From the NCBI RefSeq assembly GCF_002224365.1, contig NZ_CP022437.1, positions 3,844,001 through 3,908,000 of the forward strand: a DNA stretch of 64,000 bases, in the 5' to 3' direction. The notes beneath the pieces were generated by a model. That model searched no databases. It worked only from the letters and a program-made list of their open reading frames with translations, and had not been told where the DNA came from. The position numbers and the translations under genes are program-made. This document shows positions 45,341 through 58,265 of the stretch, one piece after another. The DNA is from Virgibacillus necropolis (lineage in GTDB: Bacteria > Bacillota > Bacilli > Bacillales > Amphibacillaceae). How positions within the stretch are numbered: the first letter of the stretch is position 1; each line of letters starts with the position of its first letter.

Positions 45341-45571
45341 TTATTCGTCTTCCTCCTGTAATTTTGCGAGTATTTCGATAAACTCCTTCTCTGAAAACCG
45401 TATATTGGCCACCTTATTAACGGCCCAATAAGGTAAATTGTGTGACGCATAGTACCTCTTAACTACGTCCTTTCTCAATTGTTCCGTCTCCGACTTTGAA
45501 CGCTCATAGGCTTCGATTACTTCCTCGTTACTCGGCTTACTGGTTCCGGAAATCCAAACAAATCCCGTCAT
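45341..45571 (-). CDS. small hypothetical protein (76 aa)
   Basis: 76 residues, acidic, helical ('SNEEVIEAYERSKSETEQLR', 'RFSEKEFIEILAKLQEEDE'). GGAGG precedes the ATG. Probably a small DNA- or protein-binding factor of the element; no family recognised. Confidence 0.6.
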   Translation of the reverse strand: MTGFVWISGTSKPSNEEVIEAYERSKSETEQLRKDVVKRYYASHNLPYWAVNKVANIRFSEKEFIEILAKLQEEDE

Positions 45572-46482
45572 AATGTTACCTCCTTTTAATCGTTAAATTA
45601 TAGTGTACAACTTTTAACGCTTAACGACCAAATCAACGTAAATCACACGAAAGTTGACGAATTGAGCGCGATTCCTTGGCCCCCTATGAACGAAATTTTG
45701 TAAGCAATTTTCCGGCACCCGGTAACCGCTCAAACGTTCGTACGCCCCCGCCCCCAATTGTCGGAATAGCTCCCGATTATCAAACAATTAATACGTCTAT
45801 TAATTACCGACATTTGCACGTAATACTCCGAATAGTTCCTTCGCGCTGACTTCCCATATGTTGCAATATGTAAACTAACTAAACGTAACAAATGTTGATA
45901 TGACTGCGTTTATATAACGGGTATTACTTCCGTTAGTTTACCGTATACCCTACTACCTTTGTAAACGTTGGTGTATAGGCATTTGTACGACGACACCATC
46001 GGTATACCCGTGTAGGTATTATCGTAGTGTGTATGTACAAATATCGCTTACTTAACGACACGAACATAGTTGCTTGCGTGGATCATGCGTATGTAACCCG
46101 CGTACGCCTACATAACGATTGACCCCCGTTTGTTTGACGTGCTGCTCGCGGTGAACGCCGTTGCCGGTGTTATCACGTGGTTTTCGTAGCCCTCAACGTT
46201 GCTCCCAATGTGAAATAATGCGAAATAACCACCGTAACAATTTAACGTACTAAAGTACCGTTTACTCCGTGTACCTTCTTAAGACGTAAATATACTACGT
46301 TAATTCCGATTTATTTACTTGGTTTTACCGATTACACAAAGGCTGGTCATACTGCCAACATTTCCGCCATTAAATCGCTAGATAGATACGATAGAACGCC
46401 ATTATAATAGTCCGCTCCATTACAGATTTTAATGAATTTAGATAGATATTTGTTTACATGTGGTAATGGTGATTGTTATAAT
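45572..46482. other. gene-free stretch of the 14-kb element
   Basis: About 900 bp with no convincing gene on either strand, rich in short alternating motifs (repeated 'cgta' and 'ttacg'). A regulatory or origin region is possible; nothing specific is recognised. Confidence 0.4.
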
Positions 46483-46510
46483 TAAAAAAACCGCTAGCGG
46501 CAACTAGCGA
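46483..46510 (-). terminator. rho-independent terminator of the small membrane protein gene
   Basis: Stem CGCTAG / CTAGCG with a 6-nt loop, followed on the minus strand by seven T. Confidence 0.75.
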
Positions 46511-46615
46511 TTAATATTTGCGTGAAAAAGTGATTCTAATATTATTTATTGGGATCATTTTTGTTTACGTCTAATGTTATTGTTGCGTTTCTCAAAAAGT
46601 ACATTAAAAGAATTA

Positions 46616-46885
46616 TTATAAGGATTGGATCCATAACTTACCTCCATAGTATGTTTTTAGTTTTATTTTCCGTTTGATCTCTTTTTCCTTTCTAATTCTA
46701 TTAAACCATATTTCATTCCACGATAACAATATATAGTATAAAAAATGAAAATAAATACCATATATTGCGATTGGAACGAATGGTTCTAAATTTGTCAAAT
46801 GTAGAATATTAAGAAACACTATGGAAAATAGAGAATAATGGACAATGACCGTATAAATTCTTAAAAAATAGTCAATTTTAAACAT
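46616..46885 (-). CDS. small membrane protein (89 aa)
   Basis: 89 residues with two hydrophobic segments (about 10-30 and 35-58) and a basic tail ('RIRKEKEIKRKIKLKTYYGG'). It is strongly AT-rich compared with the neighbouring genes, with its own terminator, and so looks like separately acquired cargo. No family recognised, and the ribosome binding site is weak. Confidence 0.5.
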   Translation of the reverse strand: MFKIDYFLRIYTVIVHYSLFSIVFLNILHLTNLEPFVPIAIYGIYFHFLYYILLSWNEIWFNRIRKEKEIKRKIKLKTYYGGKLWIQSL

Positions 46886-47013
46886 TTACAAATGTTCAGT
46901 TTTGCTGATCCCACTATCTATCGGCTCCTTGACATCATTTGATTGCCTAGTTACACACGATAGTTTATTCCGCACATAACTACGTATTTACGCGATTAAC
47001 GCATAGCATTATT

Positions 47014-47112
47014 CTATCGCGGCTTCTTCCCGCAAACGATACACTTGCCGTTAGTATATCCGTAATGGTGCTTTCCGTATATTTGGCAACCTATCCAATG
47101 TTTCAACTTCAT
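47014..47112 (-). CDS. 32-residue Cys/His peptide
   Basis: 'MKLKHWIGCQIYGKHHYGYT' followed by 'NGKCIVCGKKPR'. Three Cys and three His in 32 residues suggest a zinc knuckle. Its ATG overlaps the stop of the upstream gene (ATGA) and GGAGG lies 7 nt before it, so it is probably real. Confidence 0.55.
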   Translation of the reverse strand: MKLKHWIGCQIYGKHHYGYTNGKCIVCGKKPR

Positions 47113-48008
47113 GCGGTTTCCTCCTCCCATAACTTCGACATTAACTCGCTACATAATCGGTCTAATAACTGCGATAGAACCCCGTTAAAGTAGCCGGCTA
47201 GGGTGCGTATCACCTTCACCTTACTAGCGTGCATAGTCGCATGTACGGCCTTTATCGCTACGTCTAATAACTCGCTGTTGCCGTGTTCCTTGTCTTCGTT
47301 GCTATATGCCTTCCGTAGTGCCTTCGTTTGTCCTAAATAGACACCGTAGAGACGTGATGTTAACGCCTTGTCGTCGTTGCCTACGAAGGTCTGCACGGCT
47401 TGTTTAAACTTCCTGTATGCCGGCTTGTACGATGATTCCCCATACGTATTCTTTATTGTATTAGTAGTTTTATTACTTGCTTTAGGCTCTTGTGCTTTAT
47501 GGCGTGACGTGGACGGTGTGTCATTCCGGTGTGTCGCCTTCTCCTCCACATTATGGAAGACATGCTCGGGACATTTTGTCCCAATTGACTTACCTTTTGT
47601 AACCGTGTTACTTACGTGGTTTTTATCGTAACAATTTGTTACAACCGTTTTCTGCTTTTCCGACGTCGGAATTATAACAACGGCGTTACTCGACTGCCTG
47701 CGGTCACCTATGACTCGTTTAAGTTCATACTGGCGAATGATCCCGTAACCCTCTAAACGGTTGCATATACGGATAATAGTACGACGTGACTTGCCGACGG
47801 CCTTACCGATGTTCGATTTCGTCATATAGGAAAGACCCGGATACTTACAGGAATGTTGCGATAGTACGTCCAGGACCGCCGATTCTGTTTCGCTCAGATC
47901 GTGGCTATTTCGGTGCGTGCGTGTAGCTGCGTTTAACTCTTCGACCGATTGAAACGTCGATAGTTTGCGGTATGTTTCCGGTGTGTTCGGTAGATAATTC
48001 GTTGTCAT
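47109..48008 (-). CDS. helix-turn-helix protein, probable replication-initiation-type factor
   Basis: 299 residues. An N-terminal winged-helix domain (about 35-100) has 'SYMTKSNIGKAVGKSRRTII' with 'RICNRLEGYGII', as in replication-initiator-type and mobile-element regulators. A Thr/Lys-rich linker and a helical C-terminal part follow. The ATG at 48008 (MTTNYLPNTP) has GGAGGGG upstream; the frame to 48152 has no such support. It is the gene next to the integrase and may serve in replication or control of excision. Confidence 0.75.
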   Translation of the reverse strand: MTTNYLPNTPETYRKLSTFQSVEELNAATRTHRNSHDLSETESAVLDVLSQHSCKYPGLSYMTKSNIGKAVGKSRRTIIRICNRLEGYGIIRQYELKRVIGDRRQSSNAVVIIPTSEKQKTVVTNCYDKNHVSNTVTKGKSIGTKCPEHVFHNVEEKATHRNDTPSTSRHKAQEPKASNKTTNTIKNTYGESSYKPAYRKFKQAVQTFVGNDDKALTSRLYGVYLGQTKALRKAYSNEDKEHGNSELLDVAIKAVHATMHASKVKVIRTLAGYFNGVLSQLLDRLCSELMSKLWEEETA

Positions 48009-48287
48009 AATGATTGCCCCTCCGATTAAGAGGCATGCAAACGTATGTTCCTTTACAAGGCGTAGAAAATAAACCTTGCAATACGTCCATTTTTTCGATA
48101 CAATTACGTTAGCGTATCGTGTGTGTATCGAATTTATATTCGTTGCATGCACCTTTTTTTATTTTTATAGACTTTAATAATTTTCTGATATATAATATTT
48201 TTGCGAGACTATATAGCACGTTATCAGTTCGGTTGGTTTGCACCCCTGCTTTCTTAGCCGTTCTGGTACATGCTTATTTATTTTGTT

Positions 48288-49268
48288 TTATAAATTTTTT
48301 AATGGTGAAAAGTCTTTATGTTTTTCATTTACATCGTTCGAATACAGATTTACATATAAACGAACCATTTCCATTGTCGAATGACCTAAAATCTTCTGAA
48401 GTTCAAACACCCCGGCGCCATTCATAATAGATAGTTTTGCAAACGTATGCCTTAACGTGTGCGGACTGCATCGAACGCCCTTTATTCCTGCCCGTTTGCC
48501 ATACTTTCCGACTGTTTTTTGTAGCGCCTGGCGTTGCATCGCTTCACCGTCTAGTGTTACGAATAGATTGCTAGTTTCACACGTCCCACGTAATCGCATG
48601 TACCGACGTAACTGCTCCTTCATTTTCGATTGAATAGGGACGTATCGGTGAAACCCGTTCTTAGTATGACGTACGAATATAACACCCTCCGATAGCTTCA
48701 CGTCTTCAAGTTGAATTGCCGTAGCCTCCGATAGTCTTAGGCCGTTCTCGATGAGAAGCAGCATAAAAGTATAGTCCCTCACACCCGTAAACGTTCGCTT
48801 GTCCGGCGCGTTCAATAACTGCCGTAGCTGTTTCAACGTAAACGTTTCTATGTTACCGTCACGAACCTTCATCAACGGATATTTTGCCATTGGATTCTTA
48901 CGGATAAACTTCGATTCTTTTAGGAACCCGAAAAAGGCACGTATTCCGCGTATCCTTGTATTTATTGCGCCGTCTTTTAAACCTCGTACTTTTCGCAAAT
49001 AATCGACGTAGTTGTCTATGTCTTCGCGTATGACCAGGCTTATAAAATCCGAATCACTGCCCACTTTCCCCTGCGACACTAACCAACGACGGAACATGCC
49101 TGTCTCATTCTGGTAATATTTTATCGTAGGTGGTCGCAAGGCCCGACGTTCGGCGTCCGTGATAAACAACTTTACCGCTTCGTCGTATGACAACGTTTCT
49201 AGCTCAATTGGCTCGGTTGCTATTTCGATTTCATATGGATTTAATTCGTTGTTTCGTCGCTTAGACAT
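48288..49268 (-). CDS. int: tyrosine integrase of the 14-kb element
   Basis: 326 residues. An N-terminal SAM-like core-binding domain (about 35-125) is followed by the catalytic domain. The full catalytic set is visible: Arg in 'LLIENGLRLSEATAIQ', Lys in 'VRHTKNGFHRYVP', HxxR in 'SPHTLRHTFA', His in 'ILGHSTMEMV' and the nucleophile in 'RLYVNLY'. It is XerC/D-like. The ATG at 49268 has GGAGGGG upstream. The gene starts about 160 bp from tRNA-Leu, as expected for an integrase that recombines within that tRNA. Confidence 0.93.
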   Translation of the reverse strand: MSKRRNNELNPYEIEIATEPIELETLSYDEAVKLFITDAERRALRPPTIKYYQNETGMFRRWLVSQGKVGSDSDFISLVIREDIDNYVDYLRKVRGLKDGAINTRIRGIRAFFGFLKESKFIRKNPMAKYPLMKVRDGNIETFTLKQLRQLLNAPDKRTFTGVRDYTFMLLLIENGLRLSEATAIQLEDVKLSEGVIFVRHTKNGFHRYVPIQSKMKEQLRRYMRLRGTCETSNLFVTLDGEAMQRQALQKTVGKYGKRAGIKGVRCSPHTLRHTFAKLSIMNGAGVFELQKILGHSTMEMVRLYVNLYSNDVNEKHKDFSPLKNL

Positions 49269-49346
49269 AGAAAAAGCGCTCCCCTCCGAATAATTCAAAG
49301 GAAAGCGCTACATACGTAAGTAGGCTTCGTTTAGGCATACGACTAA

Positions 49347-49360
49347 TTTACGTACGTTCA
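49347..49360. repeat. arm-type repeat, right end of the 14-kb element
   Basis: TTTACGTACGTTCA, identical to 35363-35376; see that entry. Confidence 0.55.
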
Positions 49361-49363
49361 ACG

Positions 49364-49410
49364 TAAAAAGACGACGTTCCAACGATTGTTAAACCGTCGA
49401 AACGCCGTCA
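49364..49410 (-). terminator. terminator supplied by the element downstream of tRNA-Leu
   Basis: A 15-bp imperfect stem (GACGGCGTTTCGACG / CGTTGGAACGTCGTC) followed on the minus strand by five T, starting 16 bp after tRNA-Leu. It lies inside the element and would stop rRNA/tRNA transcription before it enters the integrase. Confidence 0.7.
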
Positions 49411-49425
49411 TATTAACGTTTTAAG

Positions 49426-49508
49426 TACCAGTGGCCGGGGTCGAACCGGCACATCCAGAGGATACATGATTTTGAGTCATGCGCGTCTGCCAATTCCGCC
49501 ACACTGGC
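49426..49508 (-). tRNA. trnL: tRNA-Leu (CAA)
   Basis: Long-variable-arm tRNA with anticodon loop CTCAAAA and pairing acceptor ends GCCAGTG / CACTGGT. CCA is not encoded. Bases 49426-49478 form the att repeat shared with 35267-35319, so the 3' half of this gene was supplied by the integrated element. Last tRNA of the cluster. Confidence 0.95.
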
Positions 49509-49528
49509 ATATTTCTATCGTATAGTAT

Positions 49529-49602
49529 TGGAGGCGGCAACCGGATTTGAACCGGTGATAAAGGTGTTGCAGACCTGTGCCTTACCACTTGGCTATGCCG
49601 CC
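49529..49602 (-). tRNA. trnC: tRNA-Cys (GCA)
   Basis: 74 nt with encoded CCA; anticodon GCA in loop CTGCAAC; acceptor GGCGGCA / TGCCGCC. Confidence 0.95.
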
Positions 49603-49615
49603 ATATTTGAAGTCA

Positions 49616-49690
49616 TGGAGCGGAAGACGGGATTCGAACCCGCGACCCCCACCTTGGCAAGGTGATGTTCTACCACTGAACTACTTCCGC
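49616..49690 (-). tRNA. trnG: tRNA-Gly (GCC)
   Basis: 75 nt with encoded CCA; anticodon GCC; acceptor GCGGAAG / CTTCCGC. Confidence 0.95.
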
Positions 49691-49694
49691 AAAA

Positions 49695-49769
49695 TGGCTG
49701 GGCTACCAGGATTCGAACCTGGGAATGACAGGATCAAAACCTGCTGCCTTACCGCTTGGCTATAGCCCA
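49695..49769 (-). tRNA. trnQ: tRNA-Gln (TTG)
   Basis: 75 nt with encoded CCA; anticodon TTG in loop TTTTGAT. Confidence 0.95.
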
Positions 49770-49794
49770 ATATAAATATCGAAATATTAAAAAG

Positions 49795-49869
49795 GGGCGA
49801 CCGGTGGGGATCGAACCCACGCGTGCCGGAACCACAATCCGGTGCGTTAACCACTTCGCCACGATCGCC
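49795..49869 (-). tRNA. trnH: tRNA-His (GTG)
   Basis: Anticodon GTG; acceptor GGCGATC / GGTCGCC with discriminator C. CCA is not encoded. Confidence 0.93.
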
Positions 49870-49879
49870 ATAATTAAAA

Positions 49880-49953
49880 TGGCAGGGGTAGCAGGACTCG
49901 AACCCACATTGACGGTTTTGGAGACCGTAGTTCTACCGTTGAACTATACCCCT
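49880..49953 (-). tRNA. trnW: tRNA-Trp (CCA)
   Basis: 74 nt with encoded CCA end; anticodon CCA in loop TCTCCAAA; acceptor AGGGGTA / TACCCCT. Confidence 0.95.
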
Positions 49954-49970
49954 ACTTATTATAAAATTAG

Positions 49971-50055
49971 TGGTGGAGGGGGGCAGATTCGAACTGCCGA
50001 ACCCTGAGGGAGCGGATTTACAGTCCGCCGCGTTTAGCCACTTCGCTACCCCTCC
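49971..50055 (-). tRNA. trnY: tRNA-Tyr (GTA)
   Basis: 85 nt with long variable arm and encoded CCA; anticodon GTA in loop CTGTAAA. Confidence 0.95.
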
Positions 50056-50084
50056 ACAAATAAATAAATCATTAAATGCAAAAA

Positions 50085-50160
50085 TGGTGGCTCAGGACGG
50101 AATCGAACCGCCGACACAAGGATTTTCAGTCCTTTGCTCTACCGACTGAGCTACTGAGCC
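50085..50160 (-). tRNA. trnF: tRNA-Phe (GAA)
   Basis: 76 nt with encoded CCA; anticodon GAA. In the trnD cluster of B. subtilis a tRNA-Thr lies between Phe and Tyr; here only 29 bp separate them. Confidence 0.95.
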
Positions 50161-50197
50161 TTTAATTTTAAAATAAAATACTAACACTTTATGAAAG

Positions 50198-50274
50198 TGG
50201 CGGTCCGGACGGGACTCGAACCCGCGACCTCCTGCGTGACAGGCAGGCATTCTAACCAGCTGAACTACCGGACC
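50198..50274 (-). tRNA. trnD: tRNA-Asp (GTC)
   Basis: 77 nt with encoded CCA; anticodon GTC; acceptor GGTCCGG / CCGGACC. Confidence 0.95.
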
Positions 50275-50303
50275 ATTTATGTAAGTTTTTCAAAAAAAAT
50301 AAT

Positions 50304-50380
<77 letters not shown>

Positions 50381-50404
50381 ATATAAAGAAAGTATTAAAT
50401 TAAA

Positions 50405-50480
50405 TGGTGGAGGATGCAGGGCTCGAACCTGCGACCCCCTGCTTGTAAGGCAGGTGCTCTCCCAGCTGAGCTAATCCTCC
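50405..50480 (-). tRNA. trnV: tRNA-Val (TAC)
   Basis: 76 nt with encoded CCA; anticodon TAC in loop CTTACAA; acceptor GGAGGAT / ATCCTCC. Confidence 0.95.
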
Positions 50481-50486
50481 AAGTAG

Positions 50487-50561
50487 TGGTGACCCGTACG
50501 GGATTCGAACCCGTGATACCGCCGTGAAAGGGCGGTGTCTTAACCGCTTGACCAACGGGCC
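50487..50561 (-). tRNA. trnE: tRNA-Glu (TTC)
   Basis: 75 nt with encoded CCA; anticodon TTC in loop CTTTCAC. Confidence 0.95.
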
Positions 50562-50577
50562 TATATGTTATAAATAG

Positions 50578-50669
50578 TGGCGGAGAGCGAGGGATTCGAA
50601 CCCTCGAGACCACGTTAGCGGTCTACACGATTTCCAATCGTGCTCCTTCGGCCACTCGGACAGCTCTCC
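50578..50669 (-). tRNA. trnS: tRNA-Ser (GGA)
   Basis: 92 nt with long variable arm and encoded CCA; anticodon GGA in loop TTGGAAA. Confidence 0.95.
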
Positions 50670-50670
50670 A

Positions 50671-50745
50671 TGGCTCCACAGGTAGGATTCGAACCTACGA
50701 CCGATCGGTTAACAGCCGATAGCTCTACCACTGAGCTACTGTGGA
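50671..50745 (-). tRNA. trnN: tRNA-Asn (GTT)
   Basis: 75 nt with encoded CCA; anticodon GTT in loop CTGTTAA. First tRNA after the 5S gene. Confidence 0.95.
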
Positions 50746-50755
50746 ATGGATTATG

Positions 50756-50872
50756 CCTGGCGGCGTCCTACTCTTGCAAGGACAAAGTCCTAACTACCAT
50801 CGGCGCTGGAGAGCTTAACTACTGTGTTCGGTATGGGAACAGGTGTGACTTCTCCGCTATTACTACCAGACC
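50756..50872 (-). rRNA. rrf: 5S ribosomal RNA
   Basis: About 117 nt with the conserved core (minus strand: GAAGTCACACCTGTTCCC, ACACAGTAGTTAAGCTC). Third gene of the rRNA operon; tRNAs follow directly. Confidence 0.95.
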
Positions 50873-50992
50873 ATGCTAAAATTTAAGGACAAGATTCATT
50901 ATAAGCATTCTTGCATCAAAATGCAAGCATCTTTTCGAATTTTATACCCTAAAAACTAAATAAGAGCGCAATAGTGACATCAAGAATTGTTA

Positions 50993-53914
<2,922 letters not shown>

Positions 53915-54131
53915 TTTATGATTAAGAACTTACGTTTTTGATGTCGTTGTCTATCTTGCTCTTATTTAGTTTTCAAGGTACAAAAAGAGAGATTCGCATC
54001 CCTCAAAACTGAACAAACAACCATGTATGCAAGGCCTACCAATGGCAGGTCTTATCGATGACGACAAGCGTCACCGATTTTCCGTTAAACAGTACGGCTT
54101 CCACTACGAATAGCTTCCGCTTTCTGTTTTT

Positions 54132-55702
<1,571 letters not shown>

Positions 55703-55833
55703 AAGTTTGAATAAAATCGACACCAATCGATTTTATCAATTGTCTTAGCTTTGTTTCGTTACTTACATACTTGGTTGTTTTGTTCAGTTTTCAAGGATCG
55801 AATTAACCGCCGTCTCAATTTGGCGACTTTAAT

Positions 55834-55863
55834 AGATTACCATAATCACTGCTATCATGTCAA
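55834..55863 (-). promoter_or_regulatory. candidate rRNA operon promoter
   Basis: On the minus strand TTGACA, 18-bp spacer, TAATCT, about 130 bp upstream of mature 16S. The remaining 55703-56112 stretch holds leader and AT-rich upstream sequence and no gene. Confidence 0.55.
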
Positions 55864-56112
55864 CAGGAAATTTGTTAATCTTTATTATTTTTTGTTGCCT
55901 CATTCACACGAATTTTTGCAACAGAATTAACTTTACCATGCTTAAATGGAGAAGTCAAACCTATTTTTAATGAAAATGTTATTTTTACAAGGCTATATAA
56001 ACCAAATCCGCAGTGAAACACTAGCCTACTAACGATTTACATCATTTACAATTAATTACTTTTATATACACGTAGCCCACTATCAAATGGTTGGATGTAG
56101 GCTACCTTGCTT

Positions 56113-56988
56113 TTATTCCACGTTATTTGCTAAGTATTTTCTTTGATAAACACCAATACCTTTTGTTTCTACACGTTCGGTTTTAATAATATCTTTTTCA
56201 GATAAGTAAGCTACGATTGCTGTAAGATCCAGCCCATATGGTAATAACAATGGATGAGCCTTTAACTCACTGTACGACCAACTTCCTCCTCTTTCATTCA
56301 TTATATCAAGTAGGTGTTTAGCTGAATATCTGGCGCGAGTACTAATAACAAAATCGATTGCTAGTATCATCAATTGAACTCGCTTTTCAATTTCTTCATT
56401 GCTTTGAATTAATTCTTCATGTAACTTGTATACTTCAGGATCAATTTGTCTTACTTGTTTCCAAACTGTCACCTCCGGATGGAAGCCTTTTTCAATAACG
56501 GCTAGTCGCGCTAAATAGTGTAGTGAGTGAATCATCCTGCTATATGCATCCTTATAATGTGAAGTTTCATATAGGTCTTTGGCTTCACTATAACTTTTTA
56601 CTAATTTGCCAAACTCAATCGCTTTACGTAGGTCACGCTTACTTGAAGGAAAGCTTCTTAGTTGTTCCTTTAAATTACTAATATACTCGTTTCGGTCAAA
56701 TATTACTTTCCCATATATAACCCACTCCACTGCACGTCGGTATGTACTTGTATCAATCCACTGCATTAGTAAGTCCTCACTTACTACATGCAAAGCAGCC
56801 GTTTTATCATCAAACTCATAATGTTTTACATGCCATGGTCTGTTTGTATTGTTTACAATGATTAATAAGATAACGTCAAAATTATCAGTTAGTGGACTGT
56901 TAGGCTTTGTTTTTTCTATTAATAGAATACCTAATGTATCTAGGTCACTTGCTCGTTCCTGATATATAGGTCGTAATAAATCCTCCAT
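56113..56988 (-). CDS. ygxA: nucleotidyltransferase-like protein YgxA
   Basis: 291 residues. The N-terminal part resembles a nucleotidyltransferase-fold domain ('ASDLDTLGILLIEKT', 'NFDVILLIIV'); the middle is helical, and the C-terminal part is a winged-helix-like domain ('IVAYLSEKDIIKTERV'). In B. subtilis ygxA lies directly upstream of an rRNA operon, as here. Cellular role unknown. GGAGGAG precedes the ATG. Confidence 0.88.
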   Translation of the reverse strand: MEDLLRPIYQERASDLDTLGILLIEKTKPNSPLTDNFDVILLIIVNNTNRPWHVKHYEFDDKTAALHVVSEDLLMQWIDTSTYRRAVEWVIYGKVIFDRNEYISNLKEQLRSFPSSKRDLRKAIEFGKLVKSYSEAKDLYETSHYKDAYSRMIHSLHYLARLAVIEKGFHPEVTVWKQVRQIDPEVYKLHEELIQSNEEIEKRVQLMILAIDFVISTRARYSAKHLLDIMNERGGSWSYSELKAHPLLLPYGLDLTAIVAYLSEKDIIKTERVETKGIGVYQRKYLANNVE

Positions 56989-57189
56989 TAAGTAAACTCC
57001 TCCATTGTCTTTTATACTCTCTCTATTCGATATAACAGAGCATAATTCCTCTTTCCGTCACAAAAAATTCAAGAATAGCTTAGCTTGCGCTCCAAGTTCC
57101 AATCTGAAAGGCCTGCCTAGAATCTATTTTACTCCATCAGTACATGAAGATATGCTATACTGTTTTGGAAAAGTTTAAGGGGGATTGAC

Positions 57190-57582
57190 ATGGCACAGTT
57201 GGTCTATTCAAGTAAAATTAATCGAATTCGTTCCTTTGCATTGTTCCTGATCTTTGCAGGATTCGGGTTTATGTATGGAGGAATCTTCGCAAGAGATATT
57301 GGGTGGCTGATGGCTACATTATTCATAATTGGTATCCTGTGTGTTATTTTTAGTACTGTTGTATATTTTTGGATTGGCATGTTATCGACAAAGGCAATTC
57401 CCATTATTTGTCCAAGCTGTGATAAGCCGACGAAAATGCTTGGACGAGTGGATGCGTGTATGCACTGTAAACAGCCACTTACACTAGACAAAGACTTAGA
57501 AGGCAAAGAATTTGATGAAAAATATAACGCAGGTAAACATCGCCGTGAATTTAATAAAAAAGTGAAAAGCAATAAAGATTAA
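57190..57582 (+). CDS. ygzB: UPF0295 membrane protein YgzB
   Basis: 130 residues with two membrane segments (about 13-30 and 38-65). A C-terminal zinc-ribbon-like part has two CxxC pairs ('[10 protein letters not shown]' and 'ACMHCKQPL'). It matches the conserved Bacillus protein YgzB, next to ygxA and perR in that genus. Function unknown. AAGGGGG lies 6 nt before the ATG. Confidence 0.9.
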   Translation: MAQLVYSSKINRIRSFALFLIFAGFGFMYGGIFARDIGWLMATLFIIGILCVIFSTVVYFWIGMLSTKAIPIICPSCDKPTKMLGRVDACMHCKQPLTLDKDLEGKEFDEKYNAGKHRREFNKKVKSNKD

Positions 57583-57607
57583 ATCCGTCACCATGGCGGA
57601 TTTTTTC
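57582..57607 (+). terminator. rho-independent terminator of ygzB
   Basis: Stem AATCCG / CGGATT with a short loop, followed by TTTTTT; it overlaps the stop codon region. Confidence 0.8.
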
Positions 57608-57683
57608 TGTCTAGCTCCAGCGCTTTTCTTAATTCCCTTATAATAAACATATAGATTATTCATTTTGAAAAGAGGTACATATA

Positions 57684-58265
57684 GTGATTCTTGTTATTGA
57701 CAATTATGATTCTTTCACCTTTAATTTAGTTCAATATATAAAGCAATTAAATAAAAAAGTATGTGTAGTTCGAAATGATAAAGTTACAATAGAAGAAATT
57801 GAATACATGAATCCTTCCCATATATTAATTTCGCCTGGACCTGGAAGCCCATCCAAGGCTGGGATTTCACTTGATGTTGTTCAAAAGCTACATACTAAAA
57901 TTCCGCTTCTGGGTGTTTGTCTGGGACATCAAACAATAGCACAAGCTTTTGGTGGGAAAATAATAAAAGCAAAAAGTCCTATGCATGGAAAGGTTTCTTC
58001 TATTAATCATGATGGAGAAGGATTGTTTCAAGGATTACAAAATCCACTTTCCGTAACACGCTATCATTCGTTAATTGTTGAACCTACTACTTTACCGGAA
58101 TGTTTAATGGTAACTGCTACAACAAATGAAGGAGAAATTATGGCACTTCGTCATAAAGTCTATCCTGTACAAGGGATTCAAGCGCATCCTGAAGCTATCC
58201 TAACTGAAGATGGACTTGCCCTTTTGAATAATTTCTTTCTTAAGAAGGAGGCATTTAATCAATGA
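57684..58265 (+). CDS. pabA: aminodeoxychorismate/anthranilate synthase glutamine amidotransferase
   Basis: 193 residues, class I glutamine amidotransferase. 'VIDNYDSFTFNLVQYI' opens it, the nucleophilic Cys lies in 'LLGVCLGHQTIAQAFGG', and His and Glu lie in 'GIQAHPEAILTEDG'. It supplies ammonia to the synthase subunit encoded next. The start is GTG with AAAGAGG upstream; the stop overlaps pabB by 4 bp (ATGA). The partner shows it serves folate (p-aminobenzoate) and not tryptophan synthesis. Confidence 0.93.
   Translation: MILVIDNYDSFTFNLVQYIKQLNKKVCVVRNDKVTIEEIEYMNPSHILISPGPGSPSKAGISLDVVQKLHTKIPLLGVCLGHQTIAQAFGGKIIKAKSPMHGKVSSINHDGEGLFQGLQNPLSVTRYHSLIVEPTTLPECLMVTATTNEGEIMALRHKVYPVQGIQAHPEAILTEDGLALLNNFFLKKEAFNQ

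Noticed and set aside
45220-45450. 76-codon minus-strand frame overlapping two better-supported small genes
   Set aside because: Out of frame with both neighbours, no ribosome binding site, and low-complexity Ser/Pro content.
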